From: Rhizobium sp. Q54
GTDB taxonomy: Bacteria > Pseudomonadota > Alphaproteobacteria > Rhizobiales > Beijerinckiaceae
Assembly: GCA_945903655.1 (NCBI GenBank)
Contig: CAMDOY010000190.1
Span: 1-7,066 of the forward strand
Length of the DNA: 7,066 nt
Reading direction: 5' to 3'
Numbering within the stretch: position 1 is the stretch's first letter; each line of letters begins with the position of its first letter. Of this stretch, positions 1-6,074 are shown piece after piece. The translations under genes were made by a program, and so were the position numbers. Below the pieces are notes generated by a model, which was not told the origin of the DNA, searched no databases, and saw nothing but the letters and a program-made list of their open reading frames with translations.

Positions 1-590
1 TCCTCAACATGGCCCATCTGCCCTTCGTCCATCCGCTGACCATCGGCAGCGAGGGCGTGGTGAAGGATGCGAAGATGACCGTTGAGCGGCGGGGCCTTGG
101 CGTGCGGCTGGCGCGGCGCATGTATGACATCGAGCCGCCGCCGACCTACAAAAAGGCGGGCGGATTCGAGGGCAATGTGAACCGCTGGCAGACCATCGAC
201 TTCATGGCGCCGAGCTGCTTTGAATTCGACACGGGCGTCATCGACGCCATGCACGATATTCCCGATACATCGAAGCCCATCGAGCTGCCGGGCGACGCCA
301 AGGTGCTGAGCCGTCACACCATGCATGGGGTGGCGCCGGAGACGGAGGAAAGCTCGAACTATTACGTCGGCTTCTCCTACGACCCCGCGCTGATGAGCGA
401 GGCGACCGCCGATTTCGTCTTCGAAAGCGTCTACAAGACCTTCATGGAAGATGTGGAGATTCTGGAGGCGCAGCAGATGAACATGGCGCTTCTGCCCGAC
501 GCGCCGCGCATCCACATCAAGTCCGACGCCGCCGGCATGCAGGCCATGCGCATCATCGAAGAGCTGGAAAAGGCCCAAGCCGCGCGCTGA
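1..590 (+). CDS. Rieske non-heme iron oxygenase, VanA-type, C-terminal catalytic part (5' end outside window)
   Basis: This is the catalytic C-terminal portion of an aromatic-ring-hydroxylating or O-demethylating oxygenase alpha subunit. The frame is open to the left edge (codons for Leu-Asn precede the Met at 9), so that Met is internal. The mononuclear iron site is visible as H-x4-H in HLPFVH (His codons 15-17 and 30-32), with the likely third ligand Asp (450-452) in the EDVEILEAQQ stretch near the end. The segment NRWQTIDFMAPSC fits the VanA C-terminal domain. Family members are about 340-360 residues; about 195 are seen here, so the Rieske [2Fe-2S] domain (C-x-H and C-x2-H) should lie just upstream. 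Such enzymes are cytoplasmic and take electrons from a separate reductase, which is not in this window. An exported binding-protein gene follows after 29 bases, suggesting co-transcription and an imported substrate. Family is fairly sure; substrate (vanillate, another methoxy- or carboxy-aromatic, or something else) is not determinable. Confidence 0.88.
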   Translation, partial: LNMAHLPFVHPLTIGSEGVVKDAKMTVERRGLGVRLARRMYDIEPPPTYKKAGGFEGNVNRWQTIDFMAPSCFEFDTGVIDAMHDIPDTSKPIELPGDAKVLSRHTMHGVAPETEESSNYYVGFSYDPALMSEATADFVFESVYKTFMEDVEILEAQQMNMALLPDAPRIHIKSDAAGMQAMRIIEELEKAQAAR

Positions 591-619
591 CGTCGCGGAC
601 AGGGAGCAAGGGAGACACC

Positions 620-1660
620 ATGAAAAATACGTTCAAAACCGTTCTGGGCGCCGCTGTTAGCCTTTGCGCGTCAGGGTTCGCGGGCTCTGCGCTCGCCGCT
701 GACAAGATGCGCATCGGCATCGTCAACGCCAGCAGCGATGTGGTCTATTTCATCGCGGAGAAGAAGGGCTATTTCGCCGCCGAGAATATCGTGCCCGAAT
801 TCATCACCTTTATCTCCGCCACCCAGATGATCGCGCCGCTGGGCGTGGGCGATCTTGATGTGGGGGGCGGGGGCCCGAGCGCGGGCCTCTACAACGCCGC
901 CGAGCGCAAGGTGAATGTGAAAGTCGTGGCCGACAAGGGCTCCATGCCTCCGGGCTATGGCTATTTCTCCATGCTGGTGCGCAAGGATCTCGTGACCTCC
1001 GGCAAGGTGAAGACCATCGCCGACTTTAGGGGGCTCAAGGTTGGCGACACCTCCAAGCAGGGCTCGGGCGATGTGACGCTGGCGGCCTTCCTGAAGAAGG
1101 GCGGGCTCAAATTCGAGGATGTGGACACGCTCTACATGGGCGCGCCCCAGCTCGCCGTCGCCTTGCAGAATGGCGCCATGGACGCGGCCCTCATTCAGGA
1201 GCCGAGCCTGTCGCTGGCGGTGTCCCAGGGCTCCGCCGTGCTCTTCGCCAAGGGGGACGAGATCTATCCCAACCAGCAGCTCGCCGTGACCTTCTTCAGC
1301 GAGAAGCTCGCCACCACCAACCGTGTCCTCGCGCAGCGCTTCATGAACGCTTATGTCCGCGCTGCGCGGTTCTATAACGACGCTCTGAAGGACGGGCGCC
1401 TGGCGGGCCCCAACGCCGCCGAGGTCATTGATCTTCTGGTGGAGAAGACCAATTTGAAGGATCGGGCGATCTACGCCAATATCGTCCCTAATGGGCTCAA
1501 CCCCGATGGCTGCGCCAATGCGGAAGGGCTGCGCGAGGATTTCCGCTTCTATGCGGGCATGGGCTGGGCCGATGGCAAGGCTGATCCCGATTCCCTCGTG
1601 GATGCGACCTTCTGCAAGGCTGCGGTCGCCAAGCTCGGGCCCTATGTGAAGGCGAAATGA
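620..1660 (+). CDS. NMT1/TauA-type ABC transporter periplasmic substrate-binding protein
   Basis: This 346-residue exported solute-binding protein belongs to the NMT1/THI5, SsuA/TauA/NitT group (type II periplasmic binding fold). A Sec signal peptide is clear: Lys at 2 and 6, a hydrophobic core at about 8-22, and an A-L-A cleavage site at 24-26, giving a mature start near Ala27. Family features are YFIAEKKGYFAAENI (43-57), near the first ligand-binding lobe, and ALQNGAMDAALIQEPS (181-196), the usual 'amount of coverage' helix and strand. Cys298 and Cys332 in the mature C-terminal part could form a disulfide. The start is supported by AAGGGAG at 608-614, five bases before the ATG. Relatives normally work with TauB/SsuB-type ATPases and TauC/SsuC-type permeases; none is present here, and the nearby transporter is of the unrelated Liv type. 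Its position between an oxygenase and a cupin suggests that it binds the pathway's substrate (sulfonates, nitrate, pyrimidine precursors and aromatic acids are known ligands of the group). The ligand is unknown. Confidence 0.88.
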   Translation: MKNTFKTVLGAAVSLCASGFAGSALAADKMRIGIVNASSDVVYFIAEKKGYFAAENIVPEFITFISATQMIAPLGVGDLDVGGGGPSAGLYNAAERKVNVKVVADKGSMPPGYGYFSMLVRKDLVTSGKVKTIADFRGLKVGDTSKQGSGDVTLAAFLKKGGLKFEDVDTLYMGAPQLAVALQNGAMDAALIQEPSLSLAVSQGSAVLFAKGDEIYPNQQLAVTFFSEKLATTNRVLAQRFMNAYVRAARFYNDALKDGRLAGPNAAEVIDLLVEKTNLKDRAIYANIVPNGLNPDGCANAEGLREDFRFYAGMGWADGKADPDSLVDATFCKAAVAKLGPYVKAK

Positions 1661-1679
1661 CCCGCCACAGGAGCAGGAC

Positions 1680-2144
1680 ATGAGCGAAGCCGAGCCACGC
1701 TGGAAACATGATGGCGTCAGGGTGATCGCCCCCGACCAGGTCGATCCCAACACCCCCCAGACCCCCGGCATGAACCGGGCGGCGGCCATCGATTTCGCAA
1801 GGGCCGGCGCCCAGAAGCTCTGGGCGGGCACGGTGAGCATCCATGCGGGCGCCAAGACCGGCGCGCACCACCATGGGCCGCTGGAAAGCGTGATCTATGT
1901 GGTCCGCGGCAAGGCGCGCATGCGCTGGGGGGAGAGCCTCGAATTCACCGCCGAGGCGGGGCCGGGGTCCTTCATCTTCGTGCCGCCCTATGTGCCGCAT
2001 CAGGAAATCAACGCCAGCGACGACGAGACGCTGGAATGCGTGCTGGTGCGCTCCGACGGGCAGGCCATCGCCATCAATCTCGACATCGAGCCGGTGGAAA
2101 AGCCGCAAACCGTGAAATGGATCGACCCGGTCCACCGGACCTGA
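1680..2144 (+). CDS. Single-domain cupin protein with intact metal-binding motif
   Basis: This is a 154-residue cytoplasmic protein with no signal peptide or membrane segment. Cupin motif 1 is visible around GAKTGAHHHGPLESVIYVV (57-75), giving ligands His63, His65 and Glu69. Motif 2 is GSFIFVPPYVPHQEIN (96-111), giving His107; Tyr104 replaces the usual Gly of motif 2. The four-ligand site (2 His, Glu, His) is therefore complete and should bind Fe, Mn, Zn or Ni. Small cupins act as dioxygenases, isomerases, decarboxylases or ligand sensors, and sequence alone does not separate these. There is no DNA-binding domain, so it is not a cupin-type transcription factor. AGGAG at 1669-1673 lies six bases before the ATG. 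The gene starts 19 bases after the binding-protein gene and precedes the 94-base gap before the Liv operon. With a Rieske oxygenase upstream, a role in catabolism of the same compound is a reasonable inference, not shown. Confidence 0.85.
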   Translation: MSEAEPRWKHDGVRVIAPDQVDPNTPQTPGMNRAAAIDFARAGAQKLWAGTVSIHAGAKTGAHHHGPLESVIYVVRGKARMRWGESLEFTAEAGPGSFIFVPPYVPHQEINASDDETLECVLVRSDGQAIAINLDIEPVEKPQTVKWIDPVHRT

Positions 2145-2172
2145 CGCGCTGGTTTTTTCACGGGCAGGTGAC

Positions 2173-2210
2173 TTTGGGCCTATGGACAAAGGCTGCGCCT
2201 TGGGCCCAAA
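2173..2210 (+). promoter_or_regulatory. Nested inverted repeat in the leader of the Liv binding-protein gene
   Basis: TTTGGGCC (2173-2180) and GGCCCAAA (2203-2210) form a perfect 8-bp stem. Inside it AAGGC (2189-2193) and GCCTT (2197-2201) form a second perfect 5-bp stem around a 3-base TGC loop. The right arm region also contains a perfect 10-base palindrome, TTGGGCCCAA (2200-2209), and TTGGGCC occurs as a direct repeat 26 bases apart (2174 and 2200). No T-run follows, so it is not a standard intrinsic terminator in either direction. It could be an mRNA structure that separates or stabilises two parts of the transcript, or a dimeric operator for a regulator of the transport genes. The repeat is directly visible; any function is inferred. 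Confidence 0.45.
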
Positions 2211-2224
2211 TCGCGGGATCAATG

Positions 2225-2230
2225 AGGAGG
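2225..2230 (+). promoter_or_regulatory. Ribosome binding site that fixes the GTG start of the Liv binding protein
   Basis: A perfect AGGAGG lies eight bases before GTG at 2239. It favours this start over the in-frame ATG at 2182, which lies inside the inverted repeat, has no Shine-Dalgarno match close upstream, and would place 19 mostly polar residues before the signal peptide. Confidence 0.8.
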
Positions 2231-2238
2231 AACCGCCC

Positions 2239-3471
2239 GTGAGCCAGATATCCCGCTTCGCCTTCGATCGCCGCAGCCTGCTGGGCGCCGCCGCCAGCCT
2301 TCTGGCCGCCCCCGCGCTGGTGCGCGCCCAGGCCAAGGCCCTGAAGATCGCCGTGCTGCTGCCCCGCTCGGGCCTCTATGCGCAGGCGGGCCAGAGCTGC
2401 CATCGCGGCGCGCTCGCGGCGCCCAAGGTTCTGGCTGATCTGGGCTATGCGGTGGAGCTGGTGCATGTGGACGTGGAGTCCAACGCCGACACCGCCCGCA
2501 CCGCCGCCGAGAAGGCGATCAACGAGGGCGCCAATTGCATCGTCGGCGCCTTTGATTCCGGCCTCACCCTCGCCATCGCCCAGGTCTGCGAGCAGCGGCA
2601 GGTGCCGCTGGTCATCAACATCGCCGCCGCGCCCCAGATCACCGAGCAGGGCTACAAATATCTGGTGCGCAATTTCCAGACGGGCGGCCAGCTCGTCACC
2701 AATGGTCTGCGGCTGATCAAGGAGATCTCCGCCGCCACCAAGGTGGACTTCAAGAGCGCGGTCTTCGTCCACGCCAACGATACCTTCGGCACAGCCCAAC
2801 GCGGCGCCATGGACGCCATCTTCCCCAAGGCGGACATGCCCTTCCAGATCGCCGAGAGCATTTCCTACGATCCGCGCGCGCAGGACCTGTCGGCGGAAGT
2901 GACGAAGATGCGCGGGATCAACCCCGATCTCGTGATGGTGGTGACCCGCGCGGGCGACGCCATCAAGCTCGTGCGCGACATGGTGCGCCAACGCTTCGAG
3001 CCCAAGGCCATCATCTCCCCGGGCTCGCCCGGCCTCTATGACGAGGAATTCTATCAGGCGCTGGGCCCGCTGGCGGATGGCATGATCTTCAACCTGCCCT
3101 GGGCCAACCCCAAGTCGCCGGTGACGCAGGCGCTGGAGGCCTCCTTCAAGGTCGCCAACCCCAACAACCGTTTCGCGGTGGACAGTTTCAATGCGGGTTT
3201 CACGCTGGAGGCCCTGATGATCGCCGCCGACGCCTTCAAGCGGGCGGGGACCACCAATGGGCCCACCCTCATGGAGGCCGTGCGTGCGACGAAGATCGAC
3301 CAGCATGTGATGATCGGCGGCCCCATCGCCTTCGACGCCAAGGGCCAGAACACCGCCATCGGCACCGCCGTGGTGCAGAACCAGAAGCAAACGCCGGTGG
3401 TGGTCTATCCCGCCGACGTGGCGGCGGGCGCGCCCGCCTTGCCGCTGGCGAGCTGGCAGGGCCGCAAGTGA
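2239..3471 (+). CDS. Liv-type (HAAT family) ABC transporter substrate-binding protein with twin-arginine signal
   Basis: From the GTG start this is a 410-residue periplasmic protein of the LivJ/LivK type (Peripla_BP_6, type I fold), the ligand receptor of the importer encoded downstream. The N-terminus FDRRSLLGAAAS has Arg11-Arg12 before a hydrophobic stretch (14-27) and a likely cleavage after V-R-A (28-30), which looks like a Tat signal; Sec export is not excluded. The mature protein opens with LKIAVLLPRSGLYAQAG (35-51), the usual first strand and ligand loop. DSGLTLAIAQVCEQRQVPLV (106-125) matches the ligand-contacting helix and strand of the family, and VFVHANDTFGTAQRGAMD (175-192) the inter-lobe segment. 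Length is normal for the family (about 380-420). The 94-base gap before it is the longest between plus-strand genes and carries an inverted repeat, so it may have its own regulation. livH follows after 37 bases. The ligand could be an amino acid, amide or aromatic carboxylate; the oxygenase nearby favours a catabolic substrate. Confidence 0.92.
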   Translation: MSQISRFAFDRRSLLGAAASLLAAPALVRAQAKALKIAVLLPRSGLYAQAGQSCHRGALAAPKVLADLGYAVELVHVDVESNADTARTAAEKAINEGANCIVGAFDSGLTLAIAQVCEQRQVPLVINIAAAPQITEQGYKYLVRNFQTGGQLVTNGLRLIKEISAATKVDFKSAVFVHANDTFGTAQRGAMDAIFPKADMPFQIAESISYDPRAQDLSAEVTKMRGINPDLVMVVTRAGDAIKLVRDMVRQRFEPKAIISPGSPGLYDEEFYQALGPLADGMIFNLPWANPKSPVTQALEASFKVANPNNRFAVDSFNAGFTLEALMIAADAFKRAGTTNGPTLMEAVRATKIDQHVMIGGPIAFDAKGQNTAIGTAVVQNQKQTPVVVYPADVAAGAPALPLASWQGRK

Positions 3472-3508
3472 GTCCAGCCGTCCGGGCAGAGACAGGGGCG
3501 CGTCAGGA

Positions 3509-4381
3509 ATGACGCTGCCCCTCGTGCTTGAAGTGCTCATTCAGGGCATGCTGACGGGCCTTATCTATGGCTTGATGGCGCTGGGTCTGTCGGTGATTTT
3601 CGGCGTGGTGCGCGTGGTGAATTTCGCCCATGGCGAATTCGCGGTCGTGGGCATGTATGGCGCCTTCATTCTCTTCACCACCCTGAAGATCGACCCCTTC
3701 ATCGCCATGGCGCCCCTGGCGGCGCTGTTCTTCGTGGTGGGCTATGGTCTGCAACGCAGCCTCGTCGTGCATTTCATCCGCAGGCCCGATCATGAGCAGT
3801 TCATCCTGCTGGTGGGCCTCGCCATCGTCATGGTCAATGGCCTCCTGATGATCTTCGGGCCGGATGCGCGCCATGTGGATCTGCCCTACAGCTACGACAG
3901 CTGGATGCTCGGCCCCGTGCTCGTCGATAAGGTGCGCGCCTATGCGGCGCTGGCGGCGCTGGGGGTTGCGGGCGCGCTCTTCGCCTTTTTCCGCTACACG
4001 CAAACGGGTCTGGCGATCCGCGCCTGCGCCGACAATCTCACGGGCGCCGCCGTGGTGGGGCTCGACATCGACAAGCTCTACGCCCTCACCTTCGGCATTG
4101 GTCTCGCCTGCGTTGGCGCAGCGGGCGCGCTGCTCGTTTCCATCGCCGATGTGACGCCCATGCTGGCGCCGGCCTTCACCCTGCTGGCCTTCACCATCGT
4201 CATCATCGGCGGCCTCGGCTCCATGGGCGGGGCGCTTTTGGGCGGGCTGGTGATCGGGGTCGCCGAGGCGCTGGCGAGCATCATCATCGCGCCCTCCATG
4301 AAGACCATGGTCTCCTTCGGCCTGCTGGTGGTGATCCTCGCCCTGCGTCCGCAGGGCCTCATGGGGAAGCGCGCGGCATGA
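3509..4381 (+). CDS. livH: LivH-type ABC transporter permease
   Basis: This 290-residue inner-membrane protein is one of the two permease subunits of a Liv/HAAT importer. Hydrophobic segments span most of its length. The N-terminal signature GLIYGLMALGLSVIFGVV (17-34) followed by RVVNFAHGEF (35-44) is characteristic of LivH. The cytoplasmic coupling region GLAIRACADNLTGAAVVGLD (167-186), leading into the AGALL helix, contacts the ATPase, and IIGGLGSMGGALLGGL (232-247) is the conserved late loop. Length matches the family (about 285-310). AGGGG at 3494-3498, ten bases before the ATG, is the best ribosome binding site. The stop overlaps the livM start as ATGA (4378-4381), so the two permeases are probably made in equal amounts by translational coupling. 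Nothing appears truncated. Confidence 0.95.
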   Translation: MTLPLVLEVLIQGMLTGLIYGLMALGLSVIFGVVRVVNFAHGEFAVVGMYGAFILFTTLKIDPFIAMAPLAALFFVVGYGLQRSLVVHFIRRPDHEQFILLVGLAIVMVNGLLMIFGPDARHVDLPYSYDSWMLGPVLVDKVRAYAALAALGVAGALFAFFRYTQTGLAIRACADNLTGAAVVGLDIDKLYALTFGIGLACVGAAGALLVSIADVTPMLAPAFTLLAFTIVIIGGLGSMGGALLGGLVIGVAEALASIIIAPSMKTMVSFGLLVVILALRPQGLMGKRAA

Positions 4382-5352
4382 GGCGCGAGCATTTTCTGCT
4401 GGGCCTTCTGGCGGCCGTGCTGCTGGCGCTGCCATTGGCGCTCGATCGCTACCAGACCTCGGTTCTGGTGCTCGTTTTTCTGGCCGCCTATATGGGTCAG
4501 GCCTGGAATGTGATGATGGGCTTTGCGGGCCTGCTGTCGCTCGGCCATGCGCTCTATCTGGGGCTGGGCGCCTATGTCAGCGCGGCGCTCTTCGTGCATT
4601 TTGGCCTGAGCCCGCTGCTGGGGCTTTTCGTGGCGGTCCTCATCTGCGTTGGCGTCGCCATGGCCATCGGCGCCCTGAGTTTCCAGTTCCGCATCGAGGG
4701 CGTCTATTTCGCGCTGCTGACCATCGCCTTCGCCGAAGTCGCGCGGATCGGCTTCGATCATCTGAAATGGACTGGGGGCGCGGGCGGCTTCTTCCTGTCG
4801 GTGGCGGGCTCCCAGGGGCAATGGTGGAATCTGCGGGGCGGTCCCCTGTTTTTCTATTACGTCTCCCTCGCCATGGCCGCCGCCGCCTTCGCGCTTTGCG
4901 TGGCCCTGCGCCGCTCGAAGCTCGGCTATCAATGGCTGGCGGTGCGCGAGGATGCGGAGGCGGCGCGGGCCGTCGGCATTGACGTGACGCGCGCGCGCAT
5001 GAGCGCGGTGGTGGTCTCGGCCGCCATGAGCGCGCTCGGCGGCGTGGCCCATGTGTTTTATTACAACAACGTCTTCTCCGCCCAGATCTTCGATATGTCG
5101 CGCTCCATCGACATCATGCTGGCGCCCATCATCGGGGGCATCGGCACGCTCTTTGGCCCCATCCTCGGCGCCTTCATTCTGATCCCGCTGGGCGAGGCCT
5201 TGATCCATGCGACGCAGGCCCTTGGCATCAATGCGCCCGGCGCCAAGGCGGTCTTCTTCGGCCTCGCGCTGATGATCATCATCTTCCTCGCGCCCAGCGG
5301 CATCTGGCCCTCCCTGCGCAAGCGGCTGGGCATCGGGGAGGGCAAGCCATGA
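4378..5352 (+). CDS. livM: LivM-type ABC transporter permease
   Basis: This 324-residue integral membrane protein pairs with LivH to form the translocation path. The family motif GFAGLLSLGHALYLGLGAYV (48-67) is present, as is TGGAGG (132-137). The coupling segment LGYQWLAVREDAEAARAVG (182-200), followed by IDV, fits the cytoplasmic loop that docks on the ATPases. IIGGIGTLFGPILGAF (251-266) is the LivM counterpart of the late LivH loop. Length is usual; it lacks the long N-terminal extension of E. coli LivM, which is common outside enterobacteria. GGGGA at 4363-4367, inside livH, serves as ribosome binding site. The gene overlaps livH and livG by four bases each (ATGA). Confidence 0.95.
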   Translation: MRREHFLLGLLAAVLLALPLALDRYQTSVLVLVFLAAYMGQAWNVMMGFAGLLSLGHALYLGLGAYVSAALFVHFGLSPLLGLFVAVLICVGVAMAIGALSFQFRIEGVYFALLTIAFAEVARIGFDHLKWTGGAGGFFLSVAGSQGQWWNLRGGPLFFYYVSLAMAAAAFALCVALRRSKLGYQWLAVREDAEAARAVGIDVTRARMSAVVVSAAMSALGGVAHVFYYNNVFSAQIFDMSRSIDIMLAPIIGGIGTLFGPILGAFILIPLGEALIHATQALGINAPGAKAVFFGLALMIIIFLAPSGIWPSLRKRLGIGEGKP

Positions 5353-6074
5353 GCCTGCTGCGGGTGGAGCGCGTGACCAAACGCTTTCGCGGCCTTGTGG
5401 CCGTCGATGCGGTTTCGCTGGAAGTTGAGAAGGGCGCGATCTTCGCGGTCATCGGCCCCAATGGCGCGGGCAAGACGACGCTCTTCAACCTGATCGCGGG
5501 CGTCTACCCCTGCGACGACGGTGCTGTTTATTTCGATGGCGCGCGCATCGATGGCATGGCGCCCGAAGCCGTCTGCGCGCTGGGCCTCGCCCGCACCTTC
5601 CAGATCGTGCGGCCCTTTCCCGGCCTCACCGTGCATGAAAACGTCGCCATCGGCGCGATGTTGCGGCAACCGAAACCACAGGCCGCTTTTGCTGAGGCCG
5701 AAGAGGTGCTGCGCAAGCTCGATCTGTGGGATCGCCGCGCGCAGACGGCGGCCTCCCTCACCCTGCCCGACCGCAAGCGGCTGGAAGTGGCGCGCGCCCT
5801 CGCCACCCGGCCGGGGCTTCTGCTGCTGGACGAGGTCATGGCGGGCCTGCGCCCCACCGAGACCGACCGCATGGTGGAGATCCTGCGCATGATCAACCGC
5901 GAGGAGGGCGTCACCATTGTGCTCATCGAACATGTCATGCGCGCGGTCATGGCGCTGGCGGAACAGGTGCATGTGCTCAACCACGGCGCCTCCATCGCGG
6001 AGGGCTCGCCGCGCGAGGTGACGCGCCACCCGCAGGTCATCGCCTCCTATCTCGGCGCGGAGGCGCTCGGCTGA
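5349..6074 (+). CDS. livG: LivG-type ABC transporter ATP-binding protein with degenerate signature motif
   Basis: This 241-residue cytoplasmic ATPase subunit powers the importer. Walker A is GPNGAGKTT (36-44), the Q-loop is Gln85 in RTFQIVRPF, Walker B is LLLLDE (157-162) with catalytic Glu162, and the H-loop is His195 in LIEHVM. The oddity is the signature: where LivG proteins have L-x-Y-G-[QD] and ABC ATPases in general LSGGQ, this one has LTLPD (137-141), with Pro in place of the key Gly. The following RKRLEVARALATRP is normal, so the reading frame is intact and this is not a frameshift. DEV replaces the usual DEP after Walker B. At 241 residues it is slightly shorter than typical LivG (about 250-260). 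The ribosome binding site GGAGG (5337-5341) lies in livM, and the start overlaps its stop. Confidence 0.94.
   Translation: MSLLRVERVTKRFRGLVAVDAVSLEVEKGAIFAVIGPNGAGKTTLFNLIAGVYPCDDGAVYFDGARIDGMAPEAVCALGLARTFQIVRPFPGLTVHENVAIGAMLRQPKPQAAFAEAEEVLRKLDLWDRRAQTAASLTLPDRKRLEVARALATRPGLLLLDEVMAGLRPTETDRMVEILRMINREEGVTIVLIEHVMRAVMALAEQVHVLNHGASIAEGSPREVTRHPQVIASYLGAEALG

Noticed and set aside
580..598. CCGCG (580-584) and CGCGG (594-598) as a hairpin at the oxygenase stop.
   Set aside because: Five G/C pairs with a 9-base loop are expected by chance in this base composition, and no T-run follows.
653..673. Cys16 in the NMT1-type receptor's signal as a lipoprotein attachment site.
   Set aside because: The residues before it (V-S-L-C) do not fit a lipobox, and a clear A-L-A cleavage site follows ten residues later.
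841..873. Four G-runs (841-843, 847-849, 862-867, 869-873) that could form a G-quadruplex.
   Set aside because: They lie in coding sequence for a Gly-rich loop in a GC-rich genome, one loop is 12 bases long, and there is no regulatory context.
2129..2158. Possible intrinsic terminator after the cupin gene: GGTCC-ACC-GGACC hairpin (2129-2141) and six T (2153-2158).
   Set aside because: The hairpin has only five base pairs, overlaps the cupin stop, and is 11 bases from the T-run, too far for a standard terminator.
2155..2184. Promoter-like TTTTCA (2155-2160) and CCTATG (2179-2184) with an 18-base spacer before the Liv receptor.
   Set aside because: Both hexamers match consensus poorly, and alphaproteobacterial promoters are too variable to call from this alone. 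Start-site mapping would be needed.
2158..3540. A 460-codon open frame on the minus strand opposite the Liv receptor, and similar long minus-strand frames at 671-1855, 3503-4435, 4078-5208 and 5061-6029.
   Set aside because: Their products are rich in His, Arg, Ala, Gly, Asp and Gln without recognisable domains, as expected for the complement of GC-biased codons. The plus-strand products are all clear family members.
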